NCBI GenBank assembly: GCA_016748015.1
Contig: JAAOMT010000502.1
Span: forward strand, 190,519-254,518
Source of the DNA: Geosiphon pyriformis
Taxonomy: Eukaryota > Glomeromycota > Glomeromycetes > Archaeosporales > Geosiphonaceae
DNA: 64,000 bases
Direction: 5' to 3'
The translations under genes were made by a program, and so were the position numbers. The notes beneath the pieces were generated by a model. The model was given only the letters and a program-made list of their open reading frames with translations, made no database searches and had not been told where the DNA came from. This document shows, piece by piece, positions 48,582 through 58,767 of the stretch (its first letter is position 1; each line of letters opens with the position of its first letter).

Positions 48582-50134
48582 TGGAATCTACAGCTGCTGA
48601 ATCAATAAACTGTCTCTTTCATATACTTAAAACGCCTTGAGCGATAGCTATTTGTAAAATGTGGTGGTATTCAGAATATTTTTTGATTGTTTGCTTATGA
48701 TAGCGAGGATTAAGCTCGAGAATTATTGTGGCTAAAATTTTAGGTATTATTATCAAAAAAAGGATGTGCCATTTTTCACAAATCCTAGTTTAAATTGAAT
48801 AATGAGAAAACTTGGTTTCTTCATTTGAATTTTAATAAGCCAAAATTTTAAAATTGAATGTGTTTTATACTTAAAGTTCAGTAATATTGTACAAACAAGG
48901 TTTTGAAAAGTTATTCTAATCAGCTCGATTAATTTTTTTTTCGCTTAACAAGATAAAATGAGCAGCTCTGGGCAATGCATACAGTCGAAAAAAGGTACTT
49001 GCATGAGTTTTTGACCTAACCTCCCAATTTTCTCTTTTAAATAAATCTTATGCTTTGTGTAACTTTGTAATATTAAAGAGATTTTGGAACTTTTAAAGGT
49101 TTAAAATTTTATTTCAGCTGCGAAAAAAAGAACATGAAAGAGTAAAATAGTTTGTTTTAAGAGATTGAATTGCCAAAAAGTCCAAAAATAAGCAACTGAT
49201 TATTCAAATTAAGTTTTAATTTGCCTAAATCAAAATTTAAACGTTTGACCATTTTTATAGATCTTGAGATTTCGACACAGCCAATAATGCCAACTCGAAT
49301 TATATCTTCAACCTTTTTTAATTAAAAAAAAAATCATTAATTCTGAAATTTGATTTAAATAATAAGTCCGAGTTAATATTCAATTTTAAAAAATTTAATA
49401 GGTAATGACGAAAATTAAAATTATAAAATCAGCGAGGTAACTATTTTTATAAAACCGAGTTTGATTTGCTTTATATACATAATATTTATTCTAAAATTTA
49501 AAGAAAATAATATTCAATTCTAATTTTAATTTTCTAATCTCAACCATTTTGTGTAAGATTTTTTGATCAATCTCATTTCTATATTTAATAATTTAATAAT
49601 TTAAAATTTAAATTACAAAATAAAACGCTCTAGGTCTCAAGCCAAGATTTCTATGAAAAATGATATGTCTGGAAAATCTCACACGAAATTTCTTGTTGAA
49701 AGAAGCCTCAAGCTTTTGGAGGTAATAATTTATTCCATAAGAAAAAACATGAATTTTAATATTCAAAGAAGTTTCTTGGGTGACTTATAATGTAGGACTG
49801 CAAATATAACCTCGAATAAGTGTTCAGATTTGGTCCATAAAAACATTTAGAATAAAAGGATTCCTGATCTCAAAAAATTATTCAACTTATATTTTGAAAT
49901 ATAAAGATCGTATAAAGAAAAATCCGCTTGAGGTTTTTAATTTTGTTAAATTTGTAATCTTAAGTAAATTGTTAGCATCAAGGGTTTGGAGGTGAAAAGA
50001 AATATGATTGTTTTGCACTTCATGAAGGGTATTTCTCTTTAAAACCAAATATCATGCAAGCATTATTCTACATTTTGTAAGATTAGTAAATTTAAAAGTT
50101 GCAATTATTTGAATTCAAAAGGATGGGAGTAAAA
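48582..50134. other. Non-coding intergenic region
   Basis: No frame, repeat or RNA gene recognised; AT-rich with several poly-A/T tracts. Confidence 0.5.
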
Positions 50135-50360
50135 TTAGCAGCAGAAAAGTTTTATGAATCGAATCAAGGCAATTTTTTGTACACGAAGAACGACACCATT
50201 GCTAGTTCTTGAGCGATATTTCAAAGCCCCAGGATTAAGCCGAAAGCTAAATGATTTAAAGAAATCACGGTGAATCTCATTAGCATTTGCCTTTTTGTTT
50301 CCATTATTGTGTAAAAAGTCATAAAGCTTTTTCAAAGGTTCTGCCAATGTATTTACCTAG
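50135..50360 (-). CDS. Short open frame, possible 3' exon or separate small gene
   Basis: The minus strand after a possible acceptor 'gactctag' at about 50361 reads 'VNTLAEPLKKLYDFLHNNGN', 'KKANANEIHRDFFKSF', 'LNPGALKYRSRTSNGVVLR' and stops at 50135. The residue mix looks coding (charged, no low complexity), but I could not connect it in frame to the gene that ends at 50561. It could be the last exon of that gene if its stop is an annotation artefact, or a relic. Function unknown. Confidence 0.3.
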
Positions 50361-50560
50361 AGTCAAAAATCGAAAAATGGTGGAAAGCCGTAATTTTGCT
50401 TCGAACTTTAACGTGGTTACTTTGTCGATTTGAAGCAATAATCGTATTCATTTGGGTGGCAGCTTTTGAAAAAACACCCCGTGTTTAGATGCTTTATTAT
50501 TGAGCTTTAGTTTCAAACATAAGGCAAATGTGATCAAATCCTCTTGACATGGCTGTGATT

Positions 50561-51693
50561 TTATTTAAGTTTAGCCTGACCAATTCTTTCTTCTGTCAAA
50601 TTTGAAGGTGGCGAAGTCCTTTTGATGTTGCTAAAAGATCTGGACTTGCATAATTTATACTCCCACTTAGAGTCAGCGAAATAAGAGTTGTCTATAAAAA
50701 CAATCGGAAAGAGTGACCCATTTGACCTCGAAAATGCCTCCTTTAATGATAATTTTGGCGCTTCATCTTCCTTAGAAGAAACTTTTTGGCTAAGGTGTTC
50801 TTGGGACAACTTTAAGTTTAAATTTTGTTTGGGGTAAGTTAACTTTTTCGCTTTATTCAAGAGACGTGGTCGTTCTGTAGCTTGCTTCACCGATTTTTTT
50901 GCTGGCAGAGATTCAGACAATTTTGAGCATGACTCAGCGATTTGATTCGGTGAAATTTCATGATTAAGATCCGCAGAAAATCTTCCATTAATCACTTCAC
51001 AGCAGCTTGTATCAGAAATCATCCAAGGAAGAATGTCCAAATCAATCTTCGGCTCGTTGAATTCAGGTGGAAATATCGAGATAAAATCGATCTCTGGGTC
51101 TTGGAAGTCTCTTGGAATTTGCTGTGTTGATACTGCAGAATCAAACCGATTATGTGGATAGTATTTCTCCTTTATAAGATCTCCTTCAAATGGTGAATTG
51201 ACTCGGAAACCAGTTTTGTGCTCAAGAGAATTGAACAGCAAGTCAAATTTCAGAATATTATCAGGCACAATAGTCGATTTTGAAAGAGTATTTGATGGGT
51301 CGACGTTAATTTCTGCAACAAAAAGCATACCCACTCTATTAGAACAGCTTAATTATCTCTGTTTAAAGTTCAAGATATATGTATATATATATATCATTGA
51401 ACCTTTTAAGCTAGCCTCCATATCTTTTAATTGAACCCATTCCGCCACTCGAAGCATATCTTCCAATAAGTCAGGTGGAAGTGGATCGGCATTTTTCCTT
51501 GATTGATTTCGGCCGAAATCTTTCATGCAAGCAACATATTTCGAGTCAAATAAACTGTTGTAGCTTACCAAGTTACCTAAATTTTCAAAAATAAAATCCA
51601 GGACCTTAATTCATAGGAAAATTTAAGGATAGGTACTTTAGGTGTCTTACTTTTTATATTCTCTTTTGTGTCATTCTTTGAATATCGTTTCAT
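50561..51693 (-). CDS. Uncharacterised three-exon protein
   Basis: Exons on the minus strand: 51693-51651 (MKRYSKNDTKENIK), 51576-51403, 51312-50561. The phases match at both junctions and the total is 969 nt, 322 residues. The first intron is GTAAGA...TTTAG; the second uses a weak donor (GTTCAA) but a strong acceptor (ttttgttgcag). The N-terminal part has an acidic/leucine helix-like segment 'PPDLLEDMLRVAEWVQLKDM'. The middle is acidic with many Pro, Asp and Ile ('DFQDPEIDFISIFPPEFNEP'), and the C-terminal part is Ser/Lys-rich ('LPAKKSVKQATERPRLLNKA', 'SKEDEAPKLSLKEAFS'). It ends 'SPPSNLTEERIGQAKLK'. I recognise no family. It looks largely disordered and could be nuclear, but that is a guess from composition. 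Confidence 0.6.
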
Positions 51694-52256
51694 GGCGTTT
51701 CATTGTAAACAGAAGAGAGTTTGGAAGTAAATAGATACACAAAAATTTGTCATGAACTTATCCCCATCATGAAAATCACATGCTACAATGATCGATTCTT
51801 TTTGAGTCATAATATCAAATAAAGTGAGAAATCCAAACTTTTGGCTTCCAAAAATATATGTATAATATAATGAATTAGAGCACTTCTGATGATTTGCATC
51901 CTAAGGCAGGACCGTTTTGAATTTTCTCAGAGGAAATAATATTCAAAATAGTTATTTAGCTCCATCTTCCCCACGCCTTCTAAATCTTAAAGATAAAATA
52001 AGGCTTTGAAATTTCTTTCCGAATTTGGGGAATTCTAATACTCCAATATTTAATTGATTATTTTAACGTATGTAATTTCAAAATTTACAAGCAAAATGAC
52101 CTAGAATTCTAAATCTAATAGATTTAAATCGGCTGTTTAAAAAGCTATACAATTAGAGAAATTTGAATAGAGGGCAGAGATAATATCAAAGCTTATAGAA
52201 AAAGAGTTTTCTCATTTGAGATTGAGCCTAAATAATTATCTGCAACAAAAATATTC
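51694..52256. other. Intergenic spacer
   Basis: Between the F-box gene's stop and the upstream gene's start on the same strand. No feature recognised; it should hold the F-box gene's 3' end and the promoter of the three-exon gene. Confidence 0.5.
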
Positions 52257-53972
52257 TCAGAAGCGTTTTCCAAGTGATTCTAGATAATCAAAGTCCTCAA
52301 TTATTGTGAAATTTATTAAGGTCTCGGCTTTGGCGAACAGCTCATTTCCAAGGCAATGTTGATTATTAGATTTCCAATTCGTTAACAAACTAACTTCATT
52401 CAACATTCCAGGATTTGCTTCAGCAAATTTAACGAGAGGTAGCAAATGACTGGAAAAAAAACATCCACTTTTCAAAATGATTCCCAAACAAAATAGTGGG
52501 AATCTGAGGTTTTTAAGCAATGCTGTCACTTCTTCTGCTTTCAAATGGTATAGTGACAGACAAAGATATCGACAACTTTGAGGCAGAGATTTAGCAAGAC
52601 TTTCAAAATTTGAACCAGCGAAATGCATATTCCAATCCCATTGTTCTAGTTCCTGTATTTGGATTTGATTTATCTTAGGCATCATTTTTATAGAATCGCA
52701 AAGTGCATTGGCATTTTTGGAGGTTACTTCAGCTGCTAAAGACACAATGTTTTGACAGCAGCGGCCGATATTCAATAGTAGCTCTGATGAGGCTTCGAAT
52801 TTCAGAACCAAATCTGTTAGATGTTCTCCACAAGCTTTCTCAAAAAGAGGCGTACCTAAATTTTGATCGTTTCGCCAGCCTTGTAGAAAGAGGTACTTGA
52901 GTTTGAACAATGAATTTTGTAAAGATGACCAAAGATAGGGAGATCGAATATCGTTTTTCCATTCAACTGGCTTATATGTAGGACTGATGTATTGGTAGCC
53001 TTGCGAATATTCGATTAGATGTTCTTCAGCCTCAATTATCACAAGTGTTCCCAATTTTTTTAAATGAGCTAAAGGTGTTAAATCGACTCCGGCAAAGAGT
53101 GGTTGATGAAATTCTAATCGGGTGAGATATTTAGATTGACTGCTCAATGCATTCAAAGCAGGTTGATCGAGATAAGAAAAGTTTCTAATTTTAAGTATTT
53201 TCAACCCTCTTTGAGAAGATATTAGACTGCCAACAGATTTTGGAAATTTCTCGTAGTCAACACCGAAATCTATAGAGATACGACTAATATCCTTACAAGT
53301 CTTGCTCATCAATATCAAAAGTGAGTTTAATCGAGGATTTTCTATTTCGCTAAGAGATCCATTTGCAGCAGAGCATTCAAAATGCCGTATGTGAGAAATT
53401 GATTCGGCAATACCAGGAAAAGTAACAAAATCAGGTATTTCTGCATTTATCCCTTTTTCAAGGGTTAAAAATAATTTATTCAAGCCAACAGTTTCAGCAA
53501 AGAATTCTTGCATAATTAATGACAATATTTTGGTGCATTCACTTCTTTGTGTTGAGTCTTCGAGTTGATTGGACTGCGTCTGCGTGTAAAGCCATCCCTG
53601 GATTACCAGTTGAAGTTGCTTCATATCCATTTCTTTTAGGTAAGATGCATAGTTAAAAATAGGACTCTGTCGAGATTTCGAGTATTTATTCAGGGCTGGA
53701 TATTTGACCTTCAACTCTTCAAACTCTTTGTGTTTAAGGCCTAAAAGATAGGATTCTAACAAGATGTTTTCTCTTCCTCTCAGACTTCCAATATATCTGA
53801 AAGGATTCTTCCATAGTATTGGTATAACCCTTTTTGCCCAGCTTCGGCAAACGAATAAGAATCGATATAAGGACTTGGGGTCGTTTGTTCGAAAATCTTC
53901 AAAGATTTGGTCGAGAATTTCTGGTAACAAGTCTGGAACATGCTTGTGTGGATCTTTTGAGTTTATCTCCAT
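52257..53972 (-). CDS. F-box protein with leucine-rich repeat-like C-terminus
   Basis: A single uninterrupted frame of 571 residues starting MEINSKDPHKHVPDLLPEIL. The F-box covers about residues 12-60 ('DLLPEILDQIFEDF', 'SLYRFLFVCRSWAKRVIPIL', 'WKNPFRYIGSL'). The rest has irregular leucine-rich repeats, for example 'GLKILKIRNFSYLDQPALNA', 'LTRLEFHQPLFAGVDLTPLA', 'LTDLVLKFEASSELLLNIG' and 'INQIQIQELEQWDWNMH'. F-box proteins bind Skp1 and select targets for SCF ubiquitin ligases; the repeats would bind the substrate, which is unknown. Large F-box/LRR families occur in mycorrhizal fungi. The start is supported by the F-box lying immediately after it. No sign of introns or damage. Confidence 0.92.
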   Translation of the reverse strand: MEINSKDPHKHVPDLLPEILDQIFEDFRTNDPKSLYRFLFVCRSWAKRVIPILWKNPFRYIGSLRGRENILLESYLLGLKHKEFEELKVKYPALNKYSKSRQSPIFNYASYLKEMDMKQLQLVIQGWLYTQTQSNQLEDSTQRSECTKILSLIMQEFFAETVGLNKLFLTLEKGINAEIPDFVTFPGIAESISHIRHFECSAANGSLSEIENPRLNSLLILMSKTCKDISRISIDFGVDYEKFPKSVGSLISSQRGLKILKIRNFSYLDQPALNALSSQSKYLTRLEFHQPLFAGVDLTPLAHLKKLGTLVIIEAEEHLIEYSQGYQYISPTYKPVEWKNDIRSPYLWSSLQNSLFKLKYLFLQGWRNDQNLGTPLFEKACGEHLTDLVLKFEASSELLLNIGRCCQNIVSLAAEVTSKNANALCDSIKMMPKINQIQIQELEQWDWNMHFAGSNFESLAKSLPQSCRYLCLSLYHLKAEEVTALLKNLRFPLFCLGIILKSGCFFSSHLLPLVKFAEANPGMLNEVSLLTNWKSNNQHCLGNELFAKAETLINFTIIEDFDYLESLGKRF

Positions 53973-54361
53973 TTTGCAACTCCGTTCAAACCCTCAGCAA
54001 AATTTGGTACAGACAATCGTAATGTGTATCATAATACATGTGTTAATAGACCCCCATAATTATTTGAGTGATGCAATAATGATTTCATATTATTTTCCTC
54101 ATTTGGAAATTGCAGAATCATTGGCTGTAATTCAATTAGAATTTTCGGGTTTTGGAGACTTAGTGCATAAAGACATGTCTATAATTGCCCAATATTTTGA
54201 AAGACCACAATTTTTTCTTTGAATAGTTTCCAAATAAATTTTTTCCAAGTAAAATAAAAACTTTGGCGAAAATATTAATTGATTGAGCAAAATTTTTTAT
54301 TAAATTTCCAAGGTCTTTTAAATCAACTATTTTAGTTTAGAGTTTTTGAAGAAAAAACGTA
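53973..54361. other. Short spacer upstream of the F-box gene
   Basis: Carries the F-box gene's promoter by position; plus-strand open frames here are antisense to the F-box start and not supported. Confidence 0.5.
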
Positions 54362-55377
54362 GGGGGAAAGATTGTTGAGATTTAACTTTATACGGCAATA
54401 AAATGGACAAAACCTTTTTTTTCAACAATTCAGGGCATTGATTTTGTAAATCATGTTAAATATAAGGGATTTACAGCATTCCATTCCTCTTTATCATTTG
54501 CTCTAACTCCTGAATGCTGGATAATGTTTACGAAGTCCTGACTCAACCATAGGCCAGGTATTCTCAATTGGATTGATATCTGGAGTTTGGGGAGACACGC
54601 TGAGAAGTGAGGAAATTCTGGGCAGCTGCATTATCCTCTTGAAAGCGGGTTTTTTTTTACATTGACGAGCATGTGCTTCAAGTGTTGGAATGGCATAAAA
54701 TTCCAAGGTTTTGTTAGTGCATTCCTGCTTAACAGCACCAACTAATTGAATAATAGGATTTAAGCCCTCCCATGAAAAGCATGACCAAAACATACGCGAA
54801 TCGTTATGCTTTATTGTTGAAGCAATGGAATATTCATAAAATTCTTCACCTAGCTCGACTCATCCTGACTTTTGGAATTGAAAAAAATGGATTCATCAAT
54901 CCACAATACTCACTTCCTATTTTTTACTGTTCATTCACTTCGTTCTAAAGCCCAGTTTAGACGTTTGGTCTTTTCAATTCCTGAAATGAATGGTTTTTTC
55001 GTGAGTGGCGAGAAGGAATATTTTCTTTTTAGAGAACCCGTCGGATGAAACTTTTTGTCCATTATTAAGTGTGGTAAACATTTAGTTGCCCCGCTAAAAT
55101 TTTTGTGCCGAGAATCTTGGGTCTTGAGTATTAGTCGCTTTGATGCATCAATAATGCATTGACGGCCAATCCTTTTTTGGGAAGCTGATTGAATTTATAG
55201 GCCGTAAGAACGCGTGTTATGGTTGAATTAGAATGATTCCTTTTTATCCTGCTTGGGTAAGATTTTTCACGATCCATAATCAGAAATTTACATTTTATAA
55301 AATTTTGTATTTTATTCCTTACAAAGTATTGAATACCCATAATATGATTTTCGCCATTTTAATAATCTATTCCCCTG
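54362..55377 (-). mobile_element. Decayed Tc1/mariner element, about 1.0 kb
   Basis: The right end reads ctattcccctg then TA at 55378-55379. The left end starts gggggaaag after TA at 54360-54361; as in the 38162 element, the expected CA at the left tip is missing. The transposase lies on the minus strand between them. It sits about 390 bp upstream of the F-box start codon. Confidence 0.75.
54503..55277 (-). pseudogene. Tc1-like transposase remnant
   Basis: From 55277 the minus strand reads MDREKSYPSRIKRNHSNST (helix-turn-helix), then 'NALLMHQSD' and a frame break. From about 54800 it reads 'MFWSCFSWEGLNPIIQLVG', 'KTLEFYAIPTLEAHARQ', 'FKRIMQLPRISSLLSVS', 'PQTPDINPIENTWPMVESGL'. The IEN Glu motif is kept; the QEDNA-type second Asp motif has become 'FKRIMQLPR'. 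At 775 nt it is shorter than a full transposase gene. The copy is dead. Confidence 0.8.
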
Positions 55378-55379
55378 TA

Positions 55380-56308
55380 CATTTATCACTTATCAAAAAT
55401 CTTTAATCTTTCTAAAAGAAGCAATTATTATACTAAATAAGATACTTTTCATTCCGATACTTTTTATTATCTTCTATGGCGCTTTGATCTTGAAAGAATA
55501 AAATTTACATTGATTAATTTGATATTACTCCTCTCGTTATTAGCTATTCTAGCTTTATACAAGAAAAAAAAATTTATTTACTCTAAAAGCATGACATTAC
55601 AGTCTTTGAATTTTTTGTCTGCTGGAAAAAGTTTTTTTATTCACGAAATACCTTTTACTCAATATTATTTATTGGTTTCGAATAGAATTTACAAAAGAAG
55701 TGAGATTTAAGTACATGTAATGTAGGAATATGTTTCAAACACAAATTTGTCCTTCACTCCTAACATTAAACCGTAGCTTTCCAAATCCCTTCTTTTCCCA
55801 ATGAATAGAATATGCAAAGATAAATTAAAATTTAATCATTATCTTTAAGATTTGGAATTCTGCTGTGTGAATTCTCGAATTTAATTATACTGCTTTGGTG
55901 TTTCGTTTTATAGTTAAACGGGAAAGTGAATAAATTCCTCCTCAATTTTGATAATTAGAAAGTTACACTTTCCTGATGCTTACAATGGATTGAAAATATG
56001 TACTCATAATGAAAAATGTTTTGGTTGTTTTTTCTCGAATGCAAAGCTTTTTTTAGACGCTAAAAGAATTCCATTGCATGTTTCAAGTCACCAGAGCCTA
56101 TCAGTTTGATTAAAGCTGCTTTTTTATAAATTCTCCCAATTATAGATGTTAAAAGCTCAGCTATTAAATTTCTCTTGAATGCATTCATAATTGTACAAAT
56201 TTTTTCGCAAAGTTTGGTTCAAGCACAATAATAACTATAAAAATAATCTATTTGAAAAGCTTTCTGCAAGCTCGCTCAAGATGCAATAATTAATTTCTCA
56301 TATACAAC

Positions 56309-56362
<54 letters not shown>

Positions 56363-57502
56363 CAAAAATATTGGTGCGTCGCAATAAATTTTTACTTCTT
56401 AGAAAGACTTTGAAGAAATGCTATTCTGTGAAACATATTAGTAAACAGGATTATTATGGTTCCAAAAAGCCTTGTTCTACCTCAAAGGTTTTCTTTAGAA
56501 AGCCAGGTATTTGTGATTTGTATATAGTACATAATAGACAGAGCCTTGTTATTTTAATGGGAACAAATTCCTTGTAAATGCTCAATTAATTGTGTTAGCA
56601 TGAAGCATATACATAAATGATATTTATAAATATTATCTTTTTCTGACAAATGTGTATGTGGAAAATTTTCCTCAGAATTAACCGCCACCTGGGTAACTTT
56701 TTATGAGCCCTTCAATCTTTATGCAGTTAAAATTCCACAAATACTCGCAACAGATTTTAAGCATCTGATTTCAAGATATAACAAGCAGTTATCTGCATTC
56801 ATTCTATATCACGACCTGATTCGGTAAGATTTTTCAGTATCAAAATTGTGACTTTGATTTGCAGTCTTCTTGCTCATGCAAAAAAAAAAATTTCATGCAC
56901 ATTCAAAGAATTTGTTTGTCTTGTAAAACTAGGAAATGTCAAATTTGAAAATAAGGTGGCATAATAGACTCAAATGAAATCAACCTTAAAAATGCTTTGC
57001 ATTGACGTTCACCGACGTAGTGAAAATTTTCTTTGATTTGTATTGGGTAGGTAAAGCCATTATTGTCATGCACTGCAATGCTGAAAATCTTGAATAGGGT
57101 TCATTAAAAAAAATTATCATTTTCATAATCCTTGCTAATAATTAAGGAGTAAAATGCAGCTAAATTTTAGCCCCGCTTGAATCTAGCACGAAAAAGTTCT
57201 GATAGCATTTGACTTACTTTGAATATGATTGGTGTTTAGAAACCCTTTTTTGGCAGGTTCAACCAAATTCCCCAAAAAGAACTTCATATCACACCGTTTG
57301 CTCGCACGGAACTCTTGAATTGCCAGGATTTGGGGAATAATTAATGTATAATATGCAACCATTCATTCCCAAAAAAAATCATTTCAAAATCTTTAATAAG
57401 GTTTGTTCAATTTCTTTTTAATAGAGTGTTAAATCAAAACGTTCCAAAAATTAAACCTGCAAGCGCGTTTTTATTTTATCACTTTTTAAAAGCAAAATCT
57501 TG
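55380..57502. other. Non-coding intergenic region with a TTA repeat
   Basis: No gene recognised; short plus frames at 55510-55710 and 56371-56577 have no domain and poor codon pattern. Contains the trinucleotide repeat at 56309. Confidence 0.5.
56309..56362. repeat. TTA trinucleotide microsatellite, about 18 units
   Basis: An uninterrupted run of TTA about 54 bases long. Useful as a length marker; no function implied. Confidence 0.95.
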
Positions 57503-58767
57503 ATGGGAAATTGTATCTCGATTGATCCGAATCATAACAAAGCTAGTAACAGCGTTGGAGGCCATAATTTTATCTTATTAAAGAATAATAATGATCCCAA
57601 CACTAATAATGCCACAAAGAGCAATGTTTTTAAGAAATACAAAGATGGAACAACCAAAAAGAATACTGAACAAATATCTTTGGATAAAGCCGATAGTCTA
57701 CGTTTTCAAATTTTTGAAAACCCCATTTATCCAGTGCCATCTATGGAAGAAAATATGGATCGATTGCAACTACTTCACTATACCATTCGTTACATATGGC
57801 AATCAAACTTTTCATCCCCAATATTGGACCAACTTAAATTTAGTGGTGGCAGAGTTCTTGATATAGGGTTGGGTTCAGGTTTACTTTCAGTTTCAAATAA
57901 TTGTTCTGATATTTTATTCTATTTATAACATCTGCTTTGCTTCAAAATAAAATATTCAATCAGTTGTGGAAATGGTACATGGGCATTAGAAATAGCTAAC
58001 GATTTCCCTAAAACAACTGTCATTGGATTGGACTTGAAGAAGATTCCAAAGGATCAAAAAAAAACTGAGAATTTAGCGTTTTTTGAAGCCGATGTTTTGG
58101 ATGGGTTACCATTCGAAGATTGTACATTTGATCTGGTTCATATTCGTCATTTAGTGAATGCATTTACATCTACACAATGGGAGCGTAATGTCATTCCAGA
58201 AATGGTTCGCGTGACAAAACCGGGAGGATGGATAGAGATCTGTGAGACAGATCTGAAATTCTTTAATGATGGTCCAACATCCCAAAAATTAATGAGTGCA
58301 TGTAAGCTTCATCTTTAAATTAATTTCTCTAATTTTATGATTCATACTAAAATTGAAACTCAAAATATTTAAAATAGTTCGAACATTAAATCAAAGTCAG
58401 GGCGTTATGACAATTATTACACCATTCATTCCAAAGTTTATTCAAGCCACCAAACAGACTACTCACATTCAAACCATGACAAGAGATGTCCCAATTGGAA
58501 GCTGGGCAGGCAATACTGGCTTAATGGCAATAAAAGACACGGTAAATATTTATTTCGCGCTTTTTCTACTTAAAAGATCTAAAGAAAAGCCAATTAAATA
58601 CTCTGCCTTTTTTTGAGATTCTAACATTTAATGCAGCTCCAAATCTTGCGGCAATTCTCAATGTCAGTCAAGAAAAATTCGCGGAGCTTCTCAATGAAAT
58701 GACCGACGAAATGGATAAAAATCGAGCATTTTATCGTAATTTTAGATTTTATGCTCAAAAAATATGA
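57503..58767 (+). CDS. SAM-dependent methyltransferase, class I, possibly lipid-anchored
   Basis: Four exons: 57503-57867, 57964-58301, 58378-58541, 58618-58767; total 338 residues. The first junction rebuilds the SAM-binding motif: 'GGRVLDIG' plus 'CGNGTWALEIANDFP', then 'TTVIGLDLK' (acidic end of strand 2), 'FEADVLDGLPFEDCTFDLVH' (motif II/III) and 'PEMVRVTKPGGWIEI' (post-motif). The C-terminus is 'FYRNFRFYAQKI'. The first donor (GTTGGG) is weak and the last acceptor (ttgag) unusual, but only this splicing gives the conserved motifs in one frame. The N-terminal 110 residues are Asn/Lys-rich, starting MGNCISID, which fits N-myristoylation of Gly2 and possible palmitoylation of Cys4, so it may sit at a membrane. 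Substrate unknown; similar proteins are numerous in Glomeromycotina. Confidence 0.88.

Noticed and set aside
53764-54222. Plus-strand frame of 152 codons
   Set aside because: Largely antisense to the F-box coding start; no domain.
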